Origin: Candidatus Bipolaricaulota bacterium
GTDB taxonomy: Bacteria; Bipolaricaulota; Bipolaricaulia; M55B111
DNA: 32,707 nucleotides
Direction: 5' to 3'
Assembly (NCBI GenBank): GCA_018334915.1
Contig: JAGXLB010000010.1
Coordinates: 1 to 32,707 of the forward strand
The notes beneath the pieces are model-generated. The model was given only the letters and a program-made list of their open reading frames with translations, searched no databases and was not told the DNA's origin. Position numbers and translations under genes: made by a program. Shown piece by piece: positions 21,501-29,102 of this stretch. Within the stretch, counting starts at the first letter, position 1. Each line of letters begins with the position of its first letter.

Positions 21501-22573
21501 TCTACGTACCAGTTACCCTCTCCCGCCGCTGGGTCTGCTACGGTTACGTCCTTTAGTTCGACCAATACACCCTCGTATTTTTCCTGCCTGACCTCGTTGG
21601 CCGGAAGTACTACCGGTTCCGGGATTTCTCCAACTCCGATTACTTCGACCTCACTCGGATCGTTGAACTCGGTCATCTGGTAGTACTCGTCGATCGGCCC
21701 TTTGACCCTGACGAGGTCTCCGGGAGCGACGTTCGGATTGGATCCGGTGTAGACCCAGATCCCGTTCCAGGCCCCTTTGCCATCCTGAAGGTAAAATCCG
21801 TTGTCATCCGTTACGACTGCCGTGCCAGTGGTTTCTACTATCTGTCCGGCGTAAGTTGATGCTCCCTCGTCAGTTGTACTCGACTGGACCTCTTGGACGC
21901 TTACCTCGGGAACTGCGGCTTCTTCACCTGACTTGGAGGTGCTTTTTGGTTGAATCCGGAACTCGCCGTAGCTAAAGGTAAGGGGTCCCGTTATCCTGCC
22001 GATTTCCGTTCCAGTCGAATCCGGTTGAAAATTTGAACCAGTATTCGAGCCATCAATGGCAACTTCTCCGCTGCCGTCATCTACCGACCATACTCCGTAC
22101 TCGTCCGGCGTGGAGGCGACCGTGACGTCTTCTACTTGAACCAGCATGCCCTCGTACTTTTCCTGCCCCACATCTCCGGTCTCAAGGACAAGCGGGTCCG
22201 GTATTTCCGATTCACCAATTTTGACAGCCGATTCGGGCTCTATCTCCGTCAGTTCGTGGAACTCAGTAACCGTACCGGTCACTTCCAGTTGGTCGCCGGG
22301 TGAGACCTCGGGAGTTTGGTCAACGTAAACGAAGATACCGCTCCACGGCTTGGTTCCGTCTTGCAGATAGTAGCCAGAACCGCCCACGGCTGTCACTACT
22401 CCCTTCGTAGTTACCGTCTCTTCAGCGTAATTGGACGCTCCGTCCGCGTTCCTTTCGGACTGTATTGTTTCAATGGTAACTTCTTCTGCCACCATTGTGG
22501 TTGTCGGGGCGGCTACAAGCAAGCCTACCAGCAGGACTGCGAGCAGGTAGATGGAAAACCTGCCTAAGTTCAT
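18524..22573 (-). CDS. Large secreted multidomain nuclease/phosphoesterase (OB-OB-FN3-MPE-EEP)
   Basis: A 1349-residue exported protein. A signal peptide covers about 1-28 (hydrophobic LLAVLLVGLLVAA). Two related YhcR/NucH-type OB-like modules follow (about 32-212 and 226-408), each with a GYYLQDG or GFYLQDG turn, an EKYEGMLV/EKYEGVLV segment and SYGEFR at its end. Next come a beta-rich linker, an FN3-like domain (541-625), a calcineurin-like phosphoesterase (about 630-960: FLGDSRGG, AGDLVKG, IGNHEH, SDEHNYQR) and an endonuclease/exonuclease/phosphatase domain (about 990-1349: FATFNIENL, LNEIANN, MGDMNAS, SDHRLVW). No C-terminal anchor is evident. The likely role is scavenging phosphate or nucleosides from extracellular DNA or nucleotides. 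ATG 22573 follows GAGGAGGG. Composition is acidic, as usual for secreted proteins. Confidence 0.9.
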   Translation of the reverse strand: MNLGRFSIYLLAVLLVGLLVAAPTTTMVAEEVTIETIQSERNADGASNYAEETVTTKGVVTAVGGSGYYLQDGTKPWSGIFVYVDQTPEVSPGDQLEVTGTVTEFHELTEIEPESAVKIGESEIPDPLVLETGDVGQEKYEGMLVQVEDVTVASTPDEYGVWSVDDGSGEVAIDGSNTGSNFQPDSTGTEIGRITGPLTFSYGEFRIQPKSTSKSGEEAAVPEVSVQEVQSSTTDEGASTYAGQIVETTGTAVVTDDNGFYLQDGKGAWNGIWVYTGSNPNVAPGDLVRVKGPIDEYYQMTEFNDPSEVEVIGVGEIPEPVVLPANEVRQEKYEGVLVELKDVTVADPAAGEGNWYVEDETGQLLISGSHLGDAATPTQEGQSVKLIRGPVDFSYGEFRVRPQEIEGLQISFPKRGKLGESVTYPDMPKIDKFRVFLLEDEVEVSGTETGVDLTFTSIEAEELTIKFGVYEPKSGPQLPDYTETKDMTYDSPREKHEVSLDLDQLDLDQTTTINYRLIVDGIPYDGRFRVETGMNYSVVPYVEEGPFVDLVKENSAVISWETNEPTIGEVKVDDRTFSSDEPRERHEVNVTGLTPGTEIDYEVSVMDPDSDYSMSTKSYHFETESETDHFKFAFLGDSRGGYEGSEHTEGLVNYANSTNYDTMTTLLESAYKQGMDFTVFAGDLVKGYSNNVEGFRNQLKAWKDTAEAVGAYMPIYEGIGNHEHLYTAYDDGSSYGIQFDKEGENSTEAVFAEEFVNPITKPESDDPMVSPEPEGENAPTYRENAYYFDYDNSRILMINSNYWISTNPEKYGSNLEGFILENQMDWIEKVVEDAEEDPEIDHLFPIMHEPPFPNSAHIDDSMWYSGQKQYVLDMRDELLEMFGESGIVPAVLASDEHNYQRLLITEETPVYTNMTSNDYGDEFYEIVSGGAGAPKYEKSYAPWGSYLKEFKSVAHYVEFHVDGEEVAVKVRDKSGDIVDETYLKRKREETEKEVKFATFNIENLTTEQVQNKGDKQAAAAAEVIQRTNPDVLALNEIANNFQEGKMTETSNAKAFVENYLKEPQRENLPSLDYEYIYVAKSNTGIPSGMDIDNNGEIVTESGSGEYGNDCYGWGEYPGQYAMAFLSKYPIKRDQVRTFRKFLWKDMPDNKMPIGSKHGGQFLTKEEAKKFRLSSKSHWDVPVNIDGTTVHVLMAHPTPPVFDAEANLNGRRNHDEVRLLTDYAEGKDYIYDDSGEKGGLPEDAKFVLMGDMNASPGGADNFKAANLLIENPEMNTSTFPMSQGGIDISAASRFNTLGDLRVDYVIPSKDIEIKGSAVFWPGLGPGAIRLQEVTKNASDHRLVWVEADVS

Positions 22574-23031
22574 ATAAATCCCTCCTCTTGTGATTGGTTT
22601 GATGAAATTTATTGACGATTATGCCGACTGTAACTTTAGGTACTAACAACTCTTACCTTATCACCTCCAGGGAATCATACTTTAGGGAAAATAGGGAGCG
22701 AAAACAAATAAGTCAAATAGTCTATGATCGGTAGATTCACAAAGTTACCCAGTAAATCCATGGTTGGATTGCAATGGCTTTATACAACCAGGATAACTCG
22801 TCTCTGGAACACTAATTTAACATTTTTACCAAACTAGACTAGATAGCTGACGACAAAAATTTTCATCGTCGCCCTCAAGCAAAGTAGTTAAATTTTGTTA
22901 TTCGAAGAAGTAAGTTAAGACTAGTTTAAGAAGATTTTTCTCAGCTAAAGAAGATAATAGCTGGCATAAATAGATTTATTTTGTAGTCAGAAATGTGGAA
23001 TCAGTAACCTGGAAAACAATACTAAGAGCAA
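22574..23031. other. Intergenic region upstream of the large secreted protein gene
   Basis: About 460 AT-rich bases between two minus-strand genes. It holds the promoter above and an imperfect palindrome at 22849-22870 (GACGA / TCGTC around an AAAATTTT core). No ORF, tRNA or element copy was found. Confidence 0.5.
22688..22716 (-). promoter_or_regulatory. Candidate promoter of the large secreted protein gene
   Basis: On the minus strand TTGACT, 17 bases, TATTTT, giving a leader of about 110 bases. The leader holds an unused SD-like GGAGGTGAT (near 22667) with no obvious ORF after it. Confidence 0.45.
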
Positions 23032-23856
23032 TCAAACTCCCCCACCATCGATACGAACTTCTCTCCAGGCCGAAGTAATAGTCTCGATAGACCTGCTCAG
23101 GTGTTTTGGCTTGAACTGCTCTAAAACTAGCTGCCCGTCGTAGCTTTTATCCCGCAGAGCTTCTAAGAGCCCGACAAGGTTGAAATTCTCGGATTCCGGC
23201 TCAATCTGCTGGTGATCGTTTCCTTCTACCACACCGTGAAGATGAAGGTTTATGATCGAATCGGAGTTCTCGTAATAGTGCAATACCGGATCTTCCCCCC
23301 TCTTTACCAGGTGTCCGATGTCCAAACATCTCATGTATCCCTCACTTTCCAGAAATCCCTGGAGTCTAAGCATGTCGGTGAATAAATTCTCCACGGCAAT
23401 TTTTTCCGGGTTGAGATATTCTTTTAGTTCCCGAAGGGATTCCCTTGCTTTCTCCAGCTGATCATCGAATTGTTTGATCTCAAAAAGATGAGTCAGTGGG
23501 GAACCGCCCGGATAGTGAACTGGGCTGACGTGAAGCGTGTATAACTGAGGATCGAGTTTTTCCGCCTTCTCGTAAGTCCGGGCGACCACCTCAACCGACG
23601 CTTTCCTGAGATGAGGATTTGACGTCGCTAGCCTTATACTCAGCGGAAGGTGAACAGAATACTCCAGCCCCTTTTCCTCTTTCAGTTTATTTAGCTCACC
23701 GATTCTTTCGCCGTCCAGCGGCAGGCTCCTTGGATACTCCAGAGTTAATTCCACCAGGTCAAACTCGTCAGAGGTCCGCTTTACATTTTCAATCAGGTCA
23801 AGATTTGGATACGTTAACGACGTCGCTCCAAGCCTAAAGGGAAAATCCTTAATCAA
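23032..23856 (-). CDS. CbiR-like / AP-endonuclease-2-fold TIM-barrel protein
   Basis: About 274 residues with the sugar phosphate isomerase/epimerase (AP endonuclease family 2) barrel. The N-terminus FPFRLGATSLTYP and the segment EYSVHLPLSIRLATSNPHLRKASVE resemble what I recall of CbiR, a cobamide-remodelling phosphodiesterase. Other likely metal ligands are YTLHVSP, AVENLF, CLDIGH and LHLHG, then LVLEQF near the C-terminus. No cobamide genes are adjacent, so a sugar isomerase or another hydrolase remains possible. TTG 23856 is spaced correctly from GGAGGT; TTG 23868 lies before that site. It is 88 bases downstream of the HAD gene on the same strand. Confidence 0.7.
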   Translation of the reverse strand: MIKDFPFRLGATSLTYPNLDLIENVKRTSDEFDLVELTLEYPRSLPLDGERIGELNKLKEEKGLEYSVHLPLSIRLATSNPHLRKASVEVVARTYEKAEKLDPQLYTLHVSPVHYPGGSPLTHLFEIKQFDDQLEKARESLRELKEYLNPEKIAVENLFTDMLRLQGFLESEGYMRCLDIGHLVKRGEDPVLHYYENSDSIINLHLHGVVEGNDHQQIEPESENFNLVGLLEALRDKSYDGQLVLEQFKPKHLSRSIETITSAWREVRIDGGGV

Positions 23857-23944
23857 AGTAACCTCCAATCACAGAGAGACGACTTAATTAGCGATCTTAA
23901 AAACGCTTTACGAAGATTTATTGAATGCAATTTTGAGTGTAGTT

Positions 23945-24583
23945 TTACGATCCGTAAAACTCTCTTTCCAACTCCTGCCAATCTTCGACTATCTTAACTC
24001 CTGAAGCCGAATTCTGTAGCTCCTGATTCGAGAAAAGGCCAAGCCAATCAAGCAAAACCGACCTTATCCCAACTCGATTATATACTAAAGCATCGTCCGG
24101 GTGATCACCAATACCTATTATTTCCTTCAACCTTGACTTTTCCGAAAATTCTTTCTGCAATTTGGCAAGTTTGAACTTCCTGTCATTGGTTTTTCTTCGG
24201 GGTTTCATGAAAAGCTTTACTCCCGTAACGGACGGTGAGGGAAATCCGTATTCCTCGAGCCAGGACTCGGTTCCGGGTCTCATCGAATCACCCTCTTCAT
24301 CGTGCCTTCCCGTAAGATAGATAATTTTTACACCTTCATCCTTGATCTTCTGGAGAAATTTCGCGGCTCCTGGAGCGGGACTATCCAGGTGAAGGAATCT
24401 ATTCGACAAAAAGAGATTCCAGAACCTTTCTTCTTCTTCCTCGTCAAGATATTCCCCAAATCCACCGTACCGATCTGCCGTCTCCCCATATACTTCTACT
24501 CTATCGATTTCTTCTAACGAGCGGCGAAGCCTATCCCTTGTATCGGCTATAGTATTGTCAATATCCGTAACAAAACAGTTCAT
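23945..24583 (-). CDS. HAD-superfamily phosphatase
   Basis: A 212-residue cytoplasmic hydrolase. Motif I is TDIDNT, with nucleophile D7 and acid D9. Motif II is YLTGR, and motif III/IV is a lysine-bearing stretch (RKFKLAKLQ) followed by IGIGDHPDDALVY. The cap is small, with an acidic EEEEERFW segment. The arrangement resembles polynucleotide-kinase-3'-phosphatase-like or acid-phosphatase-like HADs; the substrate is not predictable. ATG 24583 has only a distant GAGGG. It may be co-transcribed with the CbiR-like gene. Confidence 0.82.
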   Translation of the reverse strand: MNCFVTDIDNTIADTRDRLRRSLEEIDRVEVYGETADRYGGFGEYLDEEEEERFWNLFLSNRFLHLDSPAPGAAKFLQKIKDEGVKIIYLTGRHDEEGDSMRPGTESWLEEYGFPSPSVTGVKLFMKPRRKTNDRKFKLAKLQKEFSEKSRLKEIIGIGDHPDDALVYNRVGIRSVLLDWLGLFSNQELQNSASGVKIVEDWQELEREFYGS

Positions 24584-24725
24584 ATTCTATGATTACCCTC
24601 CCCCAGCACATAGCTTTTCAGTTTATCGGAGCGAATTATTGTGTTCAAATAATTTTTCCGAGAAATCTTAAAATCTATCAATCCTGTCTTTCACGAAATT
24701 TTTGGTTACCTCGTCCTCGCTAAGA

Positions 24726-24754
24726 TTGCACAAACGAACCAAACACTATATCCT
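24726..24754 (+). promoter_or_regulatory. Weak candidate promoter of the cDPGS-like/upp pair
   Basis: TTGCAC, 17-base spacer, TATCCT, about 48 bases before the TTG start codon. Box matches are weak (three and four of six), but spacing is ideal. Confidence 0.3.
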
Positions 24755-24802
24755 ATCTAAAGAAGTTTAACGACTTAGAAAATATTATCAGGAGGGGTTA
24801 AA

Positions 24803-26116
24803 TTGAAAAAAGTTATAATAATGGGCGCCGCCGGAAGGGACTTCCATAATTTTAATACGTACTTTCGAGGGAACGAAGAAGTCCAGGTAGTCGCCTTTAC
24901 AGCGGCACAAATACCCGACATAACGGGAAGAGAATACCCACCGGAACTGGCAGGAGACCTTTATCCGGAAGGAATACCAATTGAAGCCGAAAAGGATCTT
25001 CCCAAACTTATAAAAGATCAGGACGTCGACGAAGTCGTGTTTTCTTACAGCGACGTACCACACCAGCACGTGATGGAGAGAGCTTCCCTTGTAAACGCCG
25101 CGGGGGCCGATTTCAAACTGCTAAGCCCGGACCATACGACCTTAAAATCGTCCAAACCTTTAATATCAATAACCGCAGTTAGGACAGGATGCGGCAAAAG
25201 TCAGACCACCAGACGAGTTACCGACATTTTGAGAGATATGGGAAAACAGGTCGCCGTCATCAGGCATCCGATGCCTTACGGAGATCTCGTCGCCCAAAAA
25301 GCTCAGCGATTCGAAACTTACGACGACATGGACAGGTACGACTGCACGATCGAGGAAAGAGAGGAATACGAACCTCACATAGACAGAGGCAACCTGGTCT
25401 TCGCGGGTGTGGATTACGAAGAAATCCTTCGTCAGGCCGAGCAGGAGGCTGACGTCATAGTCTGGGATGGTGGTAACAACGATTTTTCGTTCTATGAGTC
25501 GGACTACAGTATAGTCATGGCCGATCCTTTGCGTGCAGGACATGAAATGACTTACTATCCAGGAAACGTAAGCATAAGAATGGCGGACATGGTAGTAATA
25601 AATAAGGTTGAGACGGCCACTCCCGACCAGGTAAACGAAGTTCGAAAGAACGTAAGGAAACTAAACCCGGACTCGGGAATAATTGAAGCCAGTTCTCCCA
25701 TAAAGGTCGAGGATCCCTCGGTAATATCCGATAACCGAGTACTGGTAATCGAGGACGGCCCTACAGTCACTCACGGAGAAATGGATCTGGGCGCGGGGAC
25801 ACTAGCCGCGAAAAAGTACGGCGCGGGAGAACTCATAGATCCTGAACCTCACGCCGTCGGCTCGATCAAAGAGACTTTTGAGACTTACCAACACATACCG
25901 GAGTTACTTCCGGCAATGGGGTACGGGAAGAAGCAAATTGAAGACCTCAGTAGAACTATCAGGAACTGTTCGCCCGATAGCGTGGTAATTGGCACACCTA
26001 TTGATCTACGCCGATTAATCGATTTCGAAGTTCCCACCACCAGAGTAACCTACGAACTTCAGGAGATTGGTTCTCCTACTCTCAAAGACGTATTATCCAA
26101 CCTGGAGGTTTTATAA
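24803..26116 (+). CDS. Cyclic 2,3-diphosphoglycerate synthetase-like GTPase
   Basis: A 437-residue protein. The N-terminal 120 residues form a Rossmann-like domain (KKVIIMGAAGRDFHNFN, FSYSDVPHQHVM). A P-loop domain follows with AVRTGCGKSQTTR at about 125-137, HPMPYGDL, VWDGGNNDF, VINKVETA (the N/TKxD-like base-recognition site of GTPases) and GAGTLAAKKYGA. This architecture is that of archaeal cDPG synthetase, which cyclises 2,3-diphosphoglycerate into a thermoprotective solute; bacterial homologues are common and mostly untested. TTG 24803 has AGGAGGGG upstream. upp begins five bases after the stop, so the two genes are one operon. A GTPase role in nucleotide or phosphoglycerate metabolism is possible. 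Confidence 0.85.
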   Translation: MKKVIIMGAAGRDFHNFNTYFRGNEEVQVVAFTAAQIPDITGREYPPELAGDLYPEGIPIEAEKDLPKLIKDQDVDEVVFSYSDVPHQHVMERASLVNAAGADFKLLSPDHTTLKSSKPLISITAVRTGCGKSQTTRRVTDILRDMGKQVAVIRHPMPYGDLVAQKAQRFETYDDMDRYDCTIEEREEYEPHIDRGNLVFAGVDYEEILRQAEQEADVIVWDGGNNDFSFYESDYSIVMADPLRAGHEMTYYPGNVSIRMADMVVINKVETATPDQVNEVRKNVRKLNPDSGIIEASSPIKVEDPSVISDNRVLVIEDGPTVTHGEMDLGAGTLAAKKYGAGELIDPEPHAVGSIKETFETYQHIPELLPAMGYGKKQIEDLSRTIRNCSPDSVVIGTPIDLRRLIDFEVPTTRVTYELQEIGSPTLKDVLSNLEVL

Positions 26117-26121
26117 AGTTT

Positions 26122-26751
26122 ATGGAAGGACAAAACTTAAACGTAGTAAGACATCCCTTAATTCAGAACAAGCTGACTTATCTCCGCAACAAAGATACCG
26201 ACAATCAGGACTTTAGGTTAATACTGGAAGAACTCACGACCCTTATGGTCTACGAAATTACCAGGAACTATCCACTCGCTGAGACGGAGGTCGAGACCCC
26301 TCTTGAAAAGACGACCTCCAAAACACTGGATACGAAAGTAGCACTGGTGCCAATCCTTCGGGCGGGTGTGGGTATGCTGGAAGGAGTGCTAAATCTCTTA
26401 CCCAAGGCGAAAGTTGGCCATATTGGTCTCTATCGGGACCACGAGACGCTGGAGCCTGTAGAATACTATAAAAAACTGCCTCAGCCTCTCAGCGAATTTC
26501 AAATAATCGTCGTTGACCCGATGCTGGCCACCGGAGGTACGGCAAAAGCTGGCGTCGAACTTGTCAAAGAAGAAGGGGGAGAAAACGTTCAGTTCCTCTG
26601 TCTGGTCGCCGCACCGGAAGGAATAGAAAATTTCTCGGGGGAACACCCAAACGTTCCCGTATATACAGCGGCAGTGGACGATAGGTTAGACGAAAAAGGG
26701 TACATCCATCCCGGTCTGGGGGACGCAGGCGATAGGTTATTTGGCACTTAA
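26122..26751 (+). CDS. upp: Uracil phosphoribosyltransferase
   Basis: A 209-residue cytoplasmic salvage enzyme converting uracil and PRPP to UMP. It shows the family N-terminus (VVRHPLIQNKLTYLRNKDT), LVPILRAGVGM (about 75-85), the PRPP-binding loop VVDPMLATGGTA (130-141) and the uracil-binding C-terminus GYIHPGLGDAGDRLFGT. Length is exactly typical. The SD is GGAGG at the end of the previous gene. The second hairpin of element copy C starts about 17 bases after the stop and is the only structure that might end transcription. Confidence 0.96.
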   Translation: MEGQNLNVVRHPLIQNKLTYLRNKDTDNQDFRLILEELTTLMVYEITRNYPLAETEVETPLEKTTSKTLDTKVALVPILRAGVGMLEGVLNLLPKAKVGHIGLYRDHETLEPVEYYKKLPQPLSEFQIIVVDPMLATGGTAKAGVELVKEEGGENVQFLCLVAAPEGIENFSGEHPNVPVYTAAVDDRLDEKGYIHPGLGDAGDRLFGT

Positions 26752-26762
26752 CGAATTGACTG

Positions 26763-26822
26763 ATCCCGGTGAAATCAACTCAGTTTTTTTCACCGCCGTA
26801 TTTAATGGTCTAGCCCAGTTAA
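26763..26822 (-). repeat. Second conserved segment and hairpin of element copy C
   Basis: Reading on from the 3' arm come GGGCTA, CGGCGGTGAAA and AACTGAG, the same blocks as after copy B. GGTGAAA and TTTCACC (26794-26788 and 26774-26768) pair perfectly over 7 bp around 13 bases. It may also serve as the end of upp transcripts, but no T-run follows. Confidence 0.48.
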
Positions 26823-26913
26823 ATACCCTCCCCCGCTTACCTGGCTACCGGGATTACCTCTACTGCTAAATTGTAAAGGTCAAATCAGTTTCCAGGTAAT
26901 CGGGGGAGGGTAT
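26823..26913 (-). repeat. Structured intergenic element, copy C
   Basis: On the minus strand the 5' arm (26913-26892) begins ATACCCTCCCCCG and pairs with the 3' arm (26844-26823), which ends GGGGGAGGGTAT: 22 positions with a single mismatch, the best stem of the three. The 47-base loop and arm hold CAGTAGAGGTAATCCC followed by GGTAGCCAGGTAAG (26865-26836). It lies between the convergent upp and nitroreductase genes. In this copy the GATTACC of the 5' arm could instead pair with GGTAATC in the loop. Confidence 0.72.
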
Positions 26914-27032
26914 GAAGGATAAAATGAAATCATCGTTCATGAAGTTTGGCTCGACTGGGGAAATGGAGATCAAATTGAGATCAAGGAAGCGACCCCCAAC
27001 GGGGCTAAGGTTCCTCCATTTATCCGTCAATC

Positions 27033-27575
27033 TTATTCGTTACCGTATCTGTTGTAATGAACCACATCATCAAATTTAGCTCTTGTCTCTTCTCGTCGCT
27101 GATCAGGATAACCAAGCGGCAGCATATAAGCTAGGCGAACGTCATCCGGAAAGCCGAGCATCCTCTTAGCTTCTGCCTCCACCGAATCTTTCTTTTCCTC
27201 CAGATCGTATACGTCGAGCCAGTAAGACCCCAGTCCTAGGCTATGAGCAGCCAGGGCCATGTTATGAGCGGTAACCGCCCCCTCCTCGATAAAGTGACTT
27301 GTTCCACAACCGGTTATGGCTATAGCGATGGTTATCGGAGCGTTTTTTATTCCGGCCGTGTAAATCGTGACTCGTTTTGTCAACTCATAAAGTTCCTGTT
27401 TGAGCTCGGGATCCTCAACTACCACGAATTGCCACGGTTCGCAATCACCGAAACTTTCCGACCAGTAACCTGCCTGCAGTACGGCGTTTAGCTTTTCTTC
27501 TTCAACGGGTTTATCCTTAAATTTGAATATCATCTTGCGCTCTCTAACTGTCTCTAGTAGATTGTTATCTAACAT
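27033..27575 (-). CDS. Nitroreductase-family FMN-dependent oxidoreductase
   Basis: A 180-residue flavoprotein of the nitroreductase fold. Features are the N-terminal helix LLETVRERKMIFKFKDKPV, CEPWQFVVVED (FMN ribityl/phosphate region), the GAVTAHNMALAAHSLGLGSYWLD helix and MLPLGYPDQ near the end. The usual R-R/S-x-R-x-F motif is changed to RERKMIFKF. The GCGTSHFIEEGA segment before the core helix is less usual. The electron acceptor is unknown. ATG 27575 follows GGAGGAGGGGG. It is a single gene; the 110 bases upstream hold only a weak promoter-like pair. Confidence 0.87.
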   Translation of the reverse strand: MLDNNLLETVRERKMIFKFKDKPVEEEKLNAVLQAGYWSESFGDCEPWQFVVVEDPELKQELYELTKRVTIYTAGIKNAPITIAIAITGCGTSHFIEEGAVTAHNMALAAHSLGLGSYWLDVYDLEEKKDSVEAEAKRMLGFPDDVRLAYMLPLGYPDQRREETRAKFDDVVHYNRYGNE

Positions 27576-27685
27576 CGCCCCCTCCTCCAGTTATGATCAA
27601 TTTTTCAGTCGCTCCATAATCCCAATATTGTACGAATAACAGCCCAGACAACAACGAAAGCAACGGGATTCTTAAACTGATACAA

Positions 27686-28327
27686 TCAACCCTCAATAAC
27701 ATTGCTAACCAGGCCCTCACTCAACTGATAAACCTCATTTGATATGGCCTTCAGGTAATTAATATTCCGGTCCGCTATTAGAATAGACCGATCCTGTCTT
27801 AAATTCTCTTCAAGAACTCGGTGTAACACCTCTTCCAATTCCGGCATCAAGCCCTCAGTGGGCTCGTCCAGAAGCAATAAATCGGGGTTCCGTATCAGCA
27901 GCCGGGCTATCGCCACCATGGTCTGCTCGCCGCCGGACAAGTTTACCGCTTTCTGATTAAACAGCCCTTTCAGGCAGGGAAACAGATCGATAACCTCATT
28001 TTTGATCCGATCCTCCCCGCTATCTTCACCCACCAGCCTCAGGTTTTCTTCCAGGGTGAGCTGACCGAAAACCTTTCTCTCCTGCGGCAAATAACCTATC
28101 CCTCTGGTCGCCCTGGTATGGGGCTCGAGGTCACTTATATCCTCTCCTCTGAATAATACCTCTCCCTCCGTCTCAACTAATCCGATAATTCCTTTCAGGG
28201 TAGAAGTTTTCCCCACACCGTTTCTTCCGGTCAATCCGACGGCATCACCGCTCGGCAGAGAGAAAGACAGGTTTTTTATCGCTTTAAAATTCCCGTATCT
28301 AACCTGAAAATCCCGTAACTCAAGCAT
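27686..28327 (-). CDS. livF: Branched-chain amino acid-type ABC transporter ATPase LivF
   Basis: A 213-residue ATPase subunit. It shows Walker A GRNGVGKTS, the EGEVLFRGEDI segment, GYLPQERKVFGQLTLEENL (Q-loop region typical of LivF), signature LSGGEQ and Walker B LLLLDEPTEGL. The ATG at 28327 overlaps the livG stop by eight bases, the same geometry as the livG/livM junction, and begins MLELRDFQVRYG as the family does; the frame is open further up. It is the last gene of the five-gene cassette. Confidence 0.92.
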   Translation of the reverse strand: MLELRDFQVRYGNFKAIKNLSFSLPSGDAVGLTGRNGVGKTSTLKGIIGLVETEGEVLFRGEDISDLEPHTRATRGIGYLPQERKVFGQLTLEENLRLVGEDSGEDRIKNEVIDLFPCLKGLFNQKAVNLSGGEQTMVAIARLLIRNPDLLLLDEPTEGLMPELEEVLHRVLEENLRQDRSILIADRNINYLKAISNEVYQLSEGLVSNVIEG

Positions 28328-29102
28328 CTTTCCCCACATCACCCTTAAAGTCTTCAAAAACCCGCTGATTCGCAAGGTAATTCCGAACGAGTTCGTGAGA
28401 CTTCACCTGCTCCGGAACGTCTTCTACTATCAGCTCCCCCGCATGAAGAAAGCCAATTTCGTCGGGGAAATCAAAAAGGATTTCCCGGTCGTGTTCGGTA
28501 AAAATTAACCCCTTTAGGCCGAAATCGCCCCTCGAGTCCGGCAACGAAAGATCCCTTAGTAGTCCCAGGATGGTTTCGGCCGAGCCCCGATCCACTCCGG
28601 CTGTAGGTTCATCGGCCAGAAGCAACCTGGGTCTGGTTGCCAAAGCCATCGCCAAGTCCAGGAGCCGTTTTTCCCCGAAAGGTAACTCCACCGCTCTTAC
28701 CCCCGCCCTCTCCCCGAGCCCGACGAGGTCTAATAACGTCTTTACAGAGGACTCATCATCGGTTCTATTAAGAATCAAACTCGTCTGTGCCGCTCCTCTA
28801 ACGTTTTCTTCGACCGTGAGAGCAGGAAAAACACTGGGCCGCTGGGGCATATAGGAAATACCCAGGTTGCTGGTCCTATCGACCGAGAGCTCCGTCACCG
28901 CCCGACCGGCAAAAACCACCGACCCGGAAGTTACTTCGATTTCTCCGGCGAGTAATCTCAACAGGGTACTCTTTCCCGCCCCGTTGGGCCCCATTATACC
29001 TTTAACGTGACCGGCCTGAAGGGAAAGATCCACTTCTTCCAGCGCCCGGAACCCATCGTACCGTTTACTTAGGCCCCGTACTTCAAGCAGAGTTTCACCC
29101 AC
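28320..29102 (-). CDS. livG: Branched-chain amino acid-type ABC transporter ATPase LivG
   Basis: A 260-residue ATPase subunit. Walker A is GPNGAGKST, the Q-loop region ISYMPQRPSVFPALTVEENV, the signature is the variant LPFGEKR, and Walker B is LLLADEPTAGV. The switch region FTEHDREILFD and a short C-terminal extension follow, as in LivG. The GTG at 29102 has AAGGTGAT upstream and overlaps the livM stop by eight bases. It pairs with LivF to drive import through LivH/LivM. Confidence 0.91.
   Translation of the reverse strand: MGETLLEVRGLSKRYDGFRALEEVDLSLQAGHVKGIMGPNGAGKSTLLRLLAGEIEVTSGSVVFAGRAVTELSVDRTSNLGISYMPQRPSVFPALTVEENVRGAAQTSLILNRTDDESSVKTLLDLVGLGERAGVRAVELPFGEKRLLDLAMALATRPRLLLADEPTAGVDRGSAETILGLLRDLSLPDSRGDFGLKGLIFTEHDREILFDFPDEIGFLHAGELIVEDVPEQVKSHELVRNYLANQRVFEDFKGDVGKDA

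Noticed and set aside
24803-26116. Archaeal contamination suggested by the cDPG-synthetase-like gene
   Set aside because: It is five bases from a bacterial-type upp, with the same codon and SD style as its neighbours.
2071-26913. The three element copies as a CRISPR array or intrinsic terminators
   Set aside because: Copies are single and kilobases apart, with no spacers or cas genes, and no T-run follows either arm of any copy.
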